A stretch of 64,000 bases of DNA, from positions 310,001 to 374,000 of the forward strand of contig CAJJAG010000006.1 in assembly GCA_905182135.1 (NCBI GenBank). Direction: 5' to 3'. Source of the stretch: an uncultured Acidimicrobiaceae bacterium (lineage in GTDB: Bacteria; Actinomycetota; Acidimicrobiia; Acidimicrobiales; UBA10347). The notes beneath the pieces were generated by a model that saw nothing but the letters and a program-made list of their open reading frames with translations, was not told the DNA's origin and made no database searches. Made by a program: the position numbers and the translations under genes. Positions 56,837-64,000 of this stretch are shown here, one piece after another (the first letter of the stretch is position 1; each line of letters starts with the position of its first letter).

Positions 56837-57670
56837 TTAACCGGCAGCGCGTTTAAAAACGTTTGGTGGGAAGGCTTGTACATCGACACATCGCTGCGAC
56901 CAGGCTGTTGTGGCTTCGACCACCGCACCTAGGTCGCCGCCGATGGCGGCGATGATCGATTGCTGGGCGACATCGGTGTGGTGCTCGATACCGGATCGGA
57001 ACGACCCGCCAGCATCGCTCAATCCATCGCCATCGATCAAGCCTCGATCTCGCAGACGTTGGGCACCCCCTTGCAGCGCCGCCTCATCCCAACCACGTGT
57101 TGCGCTGTAGGTACCAAGCTTCATACCCACAAATAATTCAGTCATCACGTTCATCTCGATCGGGTCGAGCCCCGCAGCGACACAGGCCGCCACGTGGCTA
57201 TCGCCGCGGTGTTCACGGAAGAGTTCGGCCGCTCGCCAGAGCTGACCAATGTCTGAGTCGGGCCAGGGTTGATCACGCAACCCCGAGAACAGCGGCCGCC
57301 CTGTTCCGCTTGCGGCCTCGACCCCACGGCGCAGCACATCGGCGACTCCGCAGACATCTTCGCCCGCAAGAACACCGCTCAAGCTGGCGATGGTCGCCTC
57401 GTCGCGAGCCTGCAGCAGCGCGCTGCGTTCGCACAGTTCTTTGCCAGCCGCGTACACCCCAGTCAGCATGTCGGGCTCAAAGACTGCGAATGAGCTGGCA
57501 ACGACGCCTGGCGTCGGGTCACCAAGCAACGCCGCCCGGCTACACACGTAAGCGGTCATAAAGTTGTGACCGAATTTGGCGAGTCGCTCGTTGGTGCCGC
57601 GGCACCAGACCGAATGCATCGCAATCGGCTCGACGGCATCACGAAGCTGTCGAGCACTCGATGCCTGCAC
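56837..57670 (-). CDS. SCO6745-family protein
   Basis: Protein of about 277 residues from a GTG at 57670; the frame is open to 57850. It matches the actinobacterial SCO6745 family: an N-terminal helical domain (MHSVWCRGTNERLAKFG, YVCSRAALLG, VVASSFAVFEPD), then the hallmark LWRAAELFREHRGDSHVAAC with VAAGLDPIEMNVM, and a C-terminal winged-helix-like part (LRDRGLIDGDGLSDAG). The function is unknown; a DNA-binding or ligand-sensing role is possible. On the minus strand a TATAAT box at 57733-57728 lies upstream of the chosen start, which supports the shorter form. Confidence 0.75.
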   Translation of the reverse strand: MQASSARQLRDAVEPIAMHSVWCRGTNERLAKFGHNFMTAYVCSRAALLGDPTPGVVASSFAVFEPDMLTGVYAAGKELCERSALLQARDEATIASLSGVLAGEDVCGVADVLRRGVEAASGTGRPLFSGLRDQPWPDSDIGQLWRAAELFREHRGDSHVAACVAAGLDPIEMNVMTELFVGMKLGTYSATRGWDEAALQGGAQRLRDRGLIDGDGLSDAGGSFRSGIEHHTDVAQQSIIAAIGGDLGAVVEATTAWSQRCVDVQAFPPNVFKRAAG

Positions 57671-57975
57671 CGTCGGCTTAGCTACAGCCCCGTCAGGTGA
57701 AGGCGCGAACCTTGCCGCAATGACATCATTATATTCCATCGCCAAACCGTAGACCGGATGAGCTCCGATAAGCCATGGCAGCGGATCGACGTCGCGCAAA
57801 GTTTGGGTTAGCAGCGCTACGTCGTCATTACAGCAGACCAAAGTTGGCATCGTTATCGGTGTTGTCTCGTGCCGGAAGCGACCGAAACTCCGCTAGCGCT
57901 TGAGAACGATTACTGTTTGCCGTTGGTTTTGGCTGGCCGAAACCAATGAGAACGCAACGATGCAGCAAAGGCACC

Positions 57976-58986
57976 ATGACAGCACCACGAGTATCGCTGG
58001 CCCATCTTCCCACTCCGATTGAAGCATTGCCTCGGCTCAGCGAGGACATAGGCGGGGCCAACCTCCTAGTGAAACGAGATGACTGCACCGGTTTGGCAAT
58101 GGGTGGCAACAAGGCACGCCAGCTCGAATTCTACTTTGGTGATGCGCTTGCGCAAGGCGCAGACACCGTGCTGATCACTGGCGCTGTGCAATCGAACTAC
58201 GTGCGCATGACGGCTGCGGCAGCGGCGAAGCTCGGTATGACGTGTCACGTTCAGCTCGAAGAACGCGTGGACGACGTGGGCGTCGCCTATCGAGAGTCGG
58301 GCAATGTTCTGCTCGATCAACTGTTCGGGGCTCAGATACACCGATTTCCAGTCGGCGAAGACGACGTCGCTGCCGACGCCCAACTCGATCGTTTCGCAAA
58401 CGAACTGCGTGCGGCCGGCCGGAATCCTTATGTGATCCATCTGGGTTTAGGACACCCGCCCCTGGGCGCCTTGGGCTACATGGAAGCTGCACGAGAGATC
58501 CTCGAGCAACAACACACCGAGCAGTTGCAGATCGATGAGATCATCGTCGCCTCCGGCAGTGGGCAAACACACGCAGGATTGCTTTATGGCCTGCGCACTC
58601 GGGGCTCTGATCTCCCTGTCATCGGTATCTGTGTCCGCCGCGACCAGAGCACTCAGCTCCTTCGAATCCAGGACCACGTCAGCGGTCTCGACGCATTGAC
58701 AAGCCAAGCCGATGTCGTGTGCCCAGACGACATCGTCCTAGTCGACGACTTCCTTTGGCCGAGTTATGGGGTGAGCAACGGACACTCCGAAACAGCAATG
58801 TTGAAAGCGGCTCGTCTGGAAGGCCTCATCGTCGATCCCGTCTACACAGCAAAATCGTTGGCAGGCGCACTACACCGAGCGACCCAAATCGGTGCTGGTA
58901 AATCAGTTCTTTACCTACACACAGGCGGCACACCTGCTCTCTTCGGCTACCAGCCAGAGGTCACCGCACTCGCGGCTAATAACTAA
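57976..58986 (+). CDS. D-cysteine desulfhydrase/ACC-deaminase family PLP enzyme
   Basis: Fold type II PLP enzyme of 336 residues from the ATG at 57976 (MTAPRVSLAHLPTPIEAL). The PLP lysine is in MGGNKARQLEF, the phosphate-binding region is VASGSGQTHAGLL, and ITGAVQSNYVRMTAAAAA is typical. The family splits D-cysteine to pyruvate, H2S and ammonia, or deaminates 1-aminocyclopropane-1-carboxylate; sequence favours the DcyD-like branch but does not settle it. A sulfur role near a thiol-redox selenoprotein is noted but may be chance. Confidence 0.88.
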   Translation: MTAPRVSLAHLPTPIEALPRLSEDIGGANLLVKRDDCTGLAMGGNKARQLEFYFGDALAQGADTVLITGAVQSNYVRMTAAAAAKLGMTCHVQLEERVDDVGVAYRESGNVLLDQLFGAQIHRFPVGEDDVAADAQLDRFANELRAAGRNPYVIHLGLGHPPLGALGYMEAAREILEQQHTEQLQIDEIIVASGSGQTHAGLLYGLRTRGSDLPVIGICVRRDQSTQLLRIQDHVSGLDALTSQADVVCPDDIVLVDDFLWPSYGVSNGHSETAMLKAARLEGLIVDPVYTAKSLAGALHRATQIGAGKSVLYLHTGGTPALFGYQPEVTALAANN

Positions 58987-59015
58987 CCCGTCGCCGACGA
59001 GGCAGGCGCCATCGT

Positions 59016-59453
59016 TCAGCTGTCGGTCTGCCATTGCAGCAGTGTGAAGTTGGGGTCGTTGTCGGTGTGGTGTTCGTAGACGCCAGTGACGGCGGCACCG
59101 ATCTCGAGTTCTTGCATCGGGTCGCCGAGCAAATTGCCGACCATCCGCACATTGTCGGCATGTGGCAACTCGATGAGCACGACGACAAAGGCACCTTGCT
59201 CGGCCAACGCCGGATGCACCGGATGCCAGACCCGCTGGTGGCTGTATACGATTCCCGTCGCTTCGGTCTCTTCGAATGTCAGGTCGAAGGACCGGCATCG
59301 ATGGCACACCCACTCGGCCCCCCATTGCCACCGTTCGCAGGACTGGCACCGTTGCAACAGAAGTTTTTCGTCAGCCAGACCATCCCAGAAGGGCGCATCG
59401 AGCCCATCGCGAGCCGGGACGGGGGCTGGGAGTCCTGCCGCCAGATAACTCAT
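59016..59453 (-). CDS. Zn-ribbon/OB-fold (DUF35) protein, thiolase partner
   Basis: Protein of 145 residues from the ATG at 59453, which overlaps the thiolase stop (ATGA). A rubredoxin-like zinc ribbon (LQRCQSCERWQWGAEWVCHRC) is followed by an OB fold (SHQRVWHPVHPALAEQ, VVVLIELPHADNVRMVGNL). DUF35 proteins bind Ltp-type thiolases and present acyl-CoA; with Ltp2 they form the retro-aldolase of steroid side-chain degradation. Confidence 0.9.
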   Translation of the reverse strand: MSYLAAGLPAPVPARDGLDAPFWDGLADEKLLLQRCQSCERWQWGAEWVCHRCRSFDLTFEETEATGIVYSHQRVWHPVHPALAEQGAFVVVLIELPHADNVRMVGNLLGDPMQELEIGAAVTGVYEHHTDNDPNFTLLQWQTDS

Positions 59454-60637
59454 AACGATGCCTCGCTTCCGAAGATACAACTACTAACCGGCGTAACCAT
59501 TGGACCTGCGATCATCATCGACACGTCGACGCCGCCAGCCCGAACCTGGTTAGGTGACGTGCCCCGAACTTGGCGGACCGCTTCGATGGTCAGGCCCAAG
59601 CCGTGCATATATGCCTCGGCCAAGTTGCCACCACTGGTGTTCAGCGGGAAGGCCCCATCGGGTGTAATCAAGTTGTCCAGAGTGAAGAAGTCGTTCGCTT
59701 CCTCTGGAGCGCAGAAACCGTGCTCGACCAACGCCATCATCACTCCCCCTGTGAAGTTCTCGTAGCTCTGCACAACGTCGACGTCGCTGGGGGCGACCTT
59801 CGCCATCTCGTAGAGCCGGGGCGCAACTGTTTCGAAGGTCGAGGTCGCGTAGTGCGCATCGTTGTGCACTCCCGCTGCCGCTCGGTGATGAGAGCCAGAC
59901 ACCGCACCAAGGACGTAACAAGGAGGATGGCCGAAGTCCGCCGCTCGTTCCGCCGGCACCAGGATGATCGCCGCAGCGCCGTCGTTCTCTTGGCAACAGT
60001 CATACAGATGGAACGGCTCGGTGATCCACCTCGAATCGTCGTACTTTTCGGCGGTCAACGGACGGCCATACATCGTGGCCGCTGGATTCGTCTGGGCATG
60101 GTGATATGAGGCCAGCGAGATGGCACGTAACGCTTCTTGGCGGACGCCATGTTCGTGCATGAAACGGGTAACGCGCATGGCAAACATCTGCGCCGGTGAC
60201 ATCAAGCCGTATGGAACAGTGTGGGCACTGGCGCCGCTGATCGTGTTGTTCCGAGGACCCTGGCCGAAGCGGCCGAATTGGCCCTGAGCGAGTGCTCGGA
60301 ACACGACAACGCACTCTGCCTGACCTGTCGCAATGGCGGCAGACGCGTTTGCGACTGCCGCTGCGGCACCGCCTCCCCCGCCGCCCCATTGCATGACCGC
60401 AAGCCGCAGGTCATCGATACCAAGCGCTGCACTCATTCGTGACGCTTCGCTTCGATCATTGCTATAGGACGCGAACCCGTCGATCTCGCTAGGTGAAATA
60501 CCTGCATCCTCACAGGCGTTCAAGATCGCCGTGATCGCGAGCTTGAACTCGGGTTCAGGAGCTTGGCCCCACTTGTAGTACTCGGTCTGGCCGACGCCGG
60601 CGACGGCGACCTTCCCTCGCAGCGTTCGGTCAGTCAT
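59450..60637 (-). CDS. Thiolase-like lipid-transfer protein (Ltp/SCP-x type)
   Basis: Thiolase-fold protein of 395 residues without the usual acyl-binding N-terminal cysteine; the corresponding region is VMQWGGGGGGAAAAV, typical of Ltp2-like aldolases. Conserved late blocks include CCQENDGAAAIILV, VVQSYENFTGGVMMALVEHG and NTSGGNLAEAYMHGLG. It probably cleaves a beta-hydroxyacyl-CoA by retro-aldol chemistry with the DUF35 partner encoded next to it. Third gene of the minus-strand operon. Confidence 0.9.
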   Translation of the reverse strand: MTDRTLRGKVAVAGVGQTEYYKWGQAPEPEFKLAITAILNACEDAGISPSEIDGFASYSNDRSEASRMSAALGIDDLRLAVMQWGGGGGGAAAAVANASAAIATGQAECVVVFRALAQGQFGRFGQGPRNNTISGASAHTVPYGLMSPAQMFAMRVTRFMHEHGVRQEALRAISLASYHHAQTNPAATMYGRPLTAEKYDDSRWITEPFHLYDCCQENDGAAAIILVPAERAADFGHPPCYVLGAVSGSHHRAAAGVHNDAHYATSTFETVAPRLYEMAKVAPSDVDVVQSYENFTGGVMMALVEHGFCAPEEANDFFTLDNLITPDGAFPLNTSGGNLAEAYMHGLGLTIEAVRQVRGTSPNQVRAGGVDVSMMIAGPMVTPVSSCIFGSEASL

Positions 60638-60667
60638 GGGTTGGCTCCATTTGTTGCATCTTGATCA

Positions 60668-63034
60668 CTAGTAACCGAGAATGTTCCGGCCACGCAGCTC
60701 GACGATCTGGGCGGGGCTACAGCCAGCAAGTGTGGCGACGATCTCGTCGGTGTGTTCGCCCATACATGGTGACCGAAGCGCTGCGGGCCGGCGGCCATCT
60801 GTGGTCAAGACCGGTAGGCCAGCAACCGGGTGGCGGCCAGCAACCGGGTGGTCGACCTCAGCGAAGATGCCACCCGGCTCATTACCGGCACCGACCGCCA
60901 TGTGGTCGGCGTTTACCACTCGCGAAGCGGGCACGTCTACAGACCGCAAGGAGGTCTCGATTTCATCGATCGTCCACGGTGTTGTCCACTCGGTAAGTTT
61001 CTCGTCGAGTTCTGCTGCCGCTGCAACTCGGCCGGTGTTCGTTCCAAATCGGGCTTCGATCGTCCACGGCTCATCGATCAACCCTGCGAGTGCCTGCCAT
61101 TGTTCGTCGGTTTCGGCCGCCAGCGTGATCCATTCGTCGTTTTGGCAGGGGAAACACCCGTGAGGGCCGATATCGAGGCTGCGGTTTCCCAGAGGTGCCA
61201 GGTCGGCGTCGACAAACTGTTGGGCAAGAAAGCGATCGGCAATGAGATGTGCGGGCGCTTCGACCTGTGCAGCTTCGATTGAGCAGCCGCCACCCCCGCG
61301 GTCGCGATGTCGCAGCGCAGCCAGCAATGCGACGTAGGCCTGCTTGCCCGCGACATGATCAGGATGAGGAACGGTTGTACCCACCGCGACTTCGTCGCTT
61401 GGATGAGCCCACTGCGATGCGGCACCAGAATAGGCGCTCAAGTTTGGTCCAAAGCTCTGGTAATTGCCATAAGGCCCTCGACCGAAACCTTGGCTTGACA
61501 GAGAGATAACGTCGTCCTGTATCACCCGGCACGCGTCGTAGTCGAAACCCCAATTTTCGACGACGGGGGCTCGCATGTTTTCGACAACTGCATCGCATGA
61601 AGGCAACAACGAACTTATGAGTTTGGTCGCTTCGTCGGTACGCATGTCGATAGCCAGACTGCGGACACCCAGATTCAGTTGGTTGAACGTTGGGGAGCTG
61701 TCGACGCCATCCAGGCCTCCGCGACGTAAGAAATCGGGATTTACCATCGATTCAACGCGCAACACGTCACATCCCAAAAGGGCAAAGTCACTGCATGCCT
61801 CGGGCACGACTGCTCCGCTACCGAGCTGCAAGAGACGCAGGTCTGCCAGTGGGAGTAGCGGATCGACATCGGCCCCTGTTGGGATCAGAACCGCGACCGG
61901 TTCCGCCAAAATTTCTACAAGCCGACCATTGGCCGACCCGAGATGCGGAGCAGGAATGAAGCCGGGAGTTCGTTCCGATGGTTCGGTTAACAGCGGCCCT
62001 CGCATCATCTCAAGCTGGCCAAATTCAGGATCATCAACTGCCAAAAATAACTGTCGAGCGACGGCATGCTGATCTTCGCGAAATTGGCGAAGGGTGTTGA
62101 GCGGGGTGATCGTCAAGCCAAGTTTTTGACCGTGATGAAAGAGATCGTCAGTCGTGCGATCACTCAAGTACTCACCGCACATCATGAAGAACGCGTCGAT
62201 GTTTTCGCGCCGAAAATTGCTATCGGCCCAGACCCCTTCGCTCAGCTCGCTCGGTTGTCCCATCAGTTTAAGTAGCGCATCAAACTGGCGAGGCGTAGCG
62301 ATGACCACCTTGACATGGCCGTCGACGGTCTCGAAGACGGGATAGGGCCCAAACCCGCAACGGCCAGGGTTCGCGCCTTGGCCGGCAACATTGACACCGG
62401 CTGAATGCAAATGCCGGCTCCACGGCGCGATGGTTCGCATTGCCGCTTCCTGAAAGGGCACGTCGTAGTCGAGCCGGACCCCATGTCGATTTGCGACAAA
62501 GAGGGCAACAGCACCCATCATGGCAGCGTAGATCGAAGCGCCATCGGCGGCGATCCACGACGGAGAGTTCACCGGTGGTTGATCAGGCCAGCCGCTACAC
62601 GACATGCCTCCACTTGCCGCAAAACCAACAATCGAAGCAGTACCCAGGCCGACCTGGTCGACGATGGTGATGCGTGATGCGATGCCCTCGATCGTGGCGA
62701 GCACATGGTTGTATGGCGAGCTGTCAGCATCCAGCACCAGATGGCTTCGGGCAACTAGACCGGCGAGTAAAGCAACGTCTTCATCGTTGTCCGGGTCAAG
62801 GGCGATGCTGTCCTTGTTCGCATTACGGGCGAGGAAAGGGATGCTGGCACGGTCGCTTTCGCCGGCACCAGGAATTTTCGGCAGTCGGTGTCTGATCGCT
62901 GCTCCCCCAGGCGGTTCGATCAGCAACACTTCGGCCCCGAGGCCAGCGAACAGCCGGCCTGCATGTTCGGTCAGTGGGTGTGCGATCTCCACTATTCGCA
63001 CACCCTGGAGCAACAGGTCCGAAGTTTCGGTCAT
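60668..63034 (-). CDS. Double-domain class III CoA-transferase (CaiB/BaiF)
   Basis: Protein of 788 residues, about twice the family size, made of two class III CoA-transferase domains (about 1-385 and 395-788). Domain 1 starts LLLQGVRIVEIAHPLTEHAG; domain 2 has LLPLADLRLLQLGSGAVVPEAC, SLSSQGFGRGPYGNYQSFGP and a C-terminal GEHTDEIVATLAG. Class III enzymes move CoA between acids through an aspartyl-CoA intermediate, activating a substrate without ATP. Its ATG overlaps the amidohydrolase stop by 4 bases, and the Ltp thiolase follows 30 bp later. Confidence 0.9.
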   Translation of the reverse strand: MTETSDLLLQGVRIVEIAHPLTEHAGRLFAGLGAEVLLIEPPGGAAIRHRLPKIPGAGESDRASIPFLARNANKDSIALDPDNDEDVALLAGLVARSHLVLDADSSPYNHVLATIEGIASRITIVDQVGLGTASIVGFAASGGMSCSGWPDQPPVNSPSWIAADGASIYAAMMGAVALFVANRHGVRLDYDVPFQEAAMRTIAPWSRHLHSAGVNVAGQGANPGRCGFGPYPVFETVDGHVKVVIATPRQFDALLKLMGQPSELSEGVWADSNFRRENIDAFFMMCGEYLSDRTTDDLFHHGQKLGLTITPLNTLRQFREDQHAVARQLFLAVDDPEFGQLEMMRGPLLTEPSERTPGFIPAPHLGSANGRLVEILAEPVAVLIPTGADVDPLLPLADLRLLQLGSGAVVPEACSDFALLGCDVLRVESMVNPDFLRRGGLDGVDSSPTFNQLNLGVRSLAIDMRTDEATKLISSLLPSCDAVVENMRAPVVENWGFDYDACRVIQDDVISLSSQGFGRGPYGNYQSFGPNLSAYSGAASQWAHPSDEVAVGTTVPHPDHVAGKQAYVALLAALRHRDRGGGGCSIEAAQVEAPAHLIADRFLAQQFVDADLAPLGNRSLDIGPHGCFPCQNDEWITLAAETDEQWQALAGLIDEPWTIEARFGTNTGRVAAAAELDEKLTEWTTPWTIDEIETSLRSVDVPASRVVNADHMAVGAGNEPGGIFAEVDHPVAGRHPVAGLPVLTTDGRRPAALRSPCMGEHTDEIVATLAGCSPAQIVELRGRNILGY

Positions 63035-64000
63035 GAACGCGTAGCGGAAGTGCGCGCGGCGACCGCTGCGTCGTCGTGGTTGAGATACCGCTCGGGAATC
63101 GGAAACTTGAAGATACGAGCGGCATTCAATCCTAGAATATCGGCGCGTTCGGCGTCGGTCAGGTGGCCCATCGTGCGTTCAATTGCCTGGGCGCTGTGGG
63201 GCCAGCTTCCTTCGTGATGGGGATAATCATTGGCCCACATAAAATTGTTGATCAGATCGTGTTCGCGAGCCAAACCCAGTCCAGAGCGGTCTTCTTGAAA
63301 GGTCGAGAAACCCTGACGGCGGTAGTACTCGCTGGGAAGTAGTTCCAGCTTGGGACGCACGAACATATGGTGTTTCAGGTACGCCTCGTCCATCGCGTCG
63401 AGTGCCCATGGAACCCAACCGATTCCTGCTTCGACGGTGCCGAAGCGCAAGCTTGGCCGGGCTTCAGCCACGCCCGATGCGCAGAGATTGGCGATTGGTT
63501 CGATGGTTTGCGAGAGCGAATGGACCGCATAGTTGATGATGGCGCCGCCACGACTGCGCGAGGTACGAGGGTCGCGGCCGGTTGAAATGTGGAACGTGAC
63601 CGGCAGGTCAACGTCCACGATGCAATCCCACAACGGGTCATAATCACGCAGGTTGTAGTTGGAGTCATCGACATCGGGTGGCCCCCATTGCGGCTTGCAT
63701 GGCAGGGTTAACCCGCGAAAGCCAAGTTCAGCGCAGCGCTGGATCTCGGCGATCGTCTCGTCAAGTGCTGCCGGGGCGAGGCAAGCCATAGGGGCAAGTC
63801 GGTCGTTGTAATCGCCGAAGAGCTCCCAAGACCAGTCATTAAACGCCCGACACATCGCGTGGGAGAACAGTGGATCTCGAGTGGCCCACATCGTGAGCCC
63901 CTTGTTTGGGAACATGATCTCAGCGTCGACTCCGTCTGCGCTGAGATCAGCGATGCGGTCTTCGGGCAACTTCCCCGATCTGTTGCGCAGCAGATCTTGG
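63031..64000 (-). CDS. Amidohydrolase family 2 protein (5' partial)
   Basis: At least 322 residues; the gene runs off the right edge, since the frame is open to position 64000 (QDLLRNRSGKLPEDRIADLS precedes the first internal TTG). It is a metal-dependent TIM-barrel amidohydrolase of the decarboxylase-like group: DGVDAEIMFPNKG, LPVTFHISTGRDP with the metal histidine, the segment FGTVEAGIGWVPWALDAMD and WANDYPHHEGSWPHSAQAI with the late Asp/His. Such enzymes hydrolyse or decarboxylate ring-cleavage products. First visible gene of the catabolic operon, with a 4-base overlap to the CoA-transferase. Confidence 0.9.
   Translation of the reverse strand, partial: QDLLRNRSGKLPEDRIADLSADGVDAEIMFPNKGLTMWATRDPLFSHAMCRAFNDWSWELFGDYNDRLAPMACLAPAALDETIAEIQRCAELGFRGLTLPCKPQWGPPDVDDSNYNLRDYDPLWDCIVDVDLPVTFHISTGRDPRTSRSRGGAIINYAVHSLSQTIEPIANLCASGVAEARPSLRFGTVEAGIGWVPWALDAMDEAYLKHHMFVRPKLELLPSEYYRRQGFSTFQEDRSGLGLAREHDLINNFMWANDYPHHEGSWPHSAQAIERTMGHLTDAERADILGLNAARIFKFPIPERYLNHDDAAVAARTSATRS

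Overview
The window looks like chromosomal DNA of a free-living actinobacterium, most likely of the Acidimicrobiia (Ilumatobacter-like) type. The evidence is a furA-katG pair, a WhiB regulator, an acyl-CoA carboxylase beta/epsilon pair, an F420-type luciferase-like oxidoreductase, MpaB-family and SCO6745-family proteins, frequent GTG starts and many 4- or 8-base stop/start overlaps. No phage, integrase or transposase gene is visible. The taxonomic placement is inference.

Layout. 1-2442: end of a dipeptide/oligopeptide ABC permease pair and an ATP-grasp ligase. 3016-6598: a heterodimeric ABC exporter. 6808-10946: an oxidative-stress block (zinc-ribbon protein, DUF3501, rubrerythrin, katG, furA). 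11352-17244: an FHA-cyclase, a P450 with its ferredoxin, and clpB. 17626-22861: a SMI1/KNR4-like gene, 1.3 kb of apparently decayed DNA, then a coupled Ser/Thr kinase-Nudix-FHA operon. 23028-29336: SDR, CPBP protease, a small membrane protein, selA-selB and whiB. 29505-35187: NfeD-like protein, STAS protein, response regulator, 2-hydroxyacid dehydrogenase, and a TetR regulator divergent from a carotenoid oxygenase. 35973-43818: MpaB-family protein, a broken YHYH lipoprotein gene, mazG-like gene, asd, lysC, cyclophilin, aat and a degenerate GGDEF protein. 44254-50786: carboxylase epsilon and beta subunits, LOG protein, epoxide hydrolase, 5'-3' exonuclease and thiolase. 50847-51061: a gene-free stretch with a promoter and several hairpins, a candidate structured RNA. 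51166-54331: recR-ybaB-dnaX. 54553-58986: LLM oxidoreductase, a thioredoxin-fold gene interrupted by an in-frame TGA, tRNA-Ser(GGA), SCO6745-family protein and a D-cysteine desulfhydrase/ACC-deaminase homologue. 59016-64000: a catabolic operon (amidohydrolase, double CoA-transferase, Ltp-type thiolase, DUF35 protein).

The most notable result is at 55520-56143 on the minus strand. Two reading-frame pieces that a standard gene caller would split or drop join through one in-frame TGA that sits exactly at the first cysteine of a thioredoxin-type active site (WAPH-U-PTC). Hairpins follow the TGA. The same window carries selA and selB, the enzymes that make and insert selenocysteine. I read this as a secreted, probably lipid-anchored, thiol-disulfide selenoprotein of the MPT53/DsbE/TlpA type.

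Other points of interest are a 28-bp palindrome-containing repeat found as tandem pairs at two distant loci, the candidate ncRNA beside recR, a 58-residue carboxylase epsilon subunit gene, a YHYH pseudogene carrying a 10-bp frameshifting duplication, a perfect operator palindrome at a probably leaderless start, and a kinase-Nudix-FHA operon.
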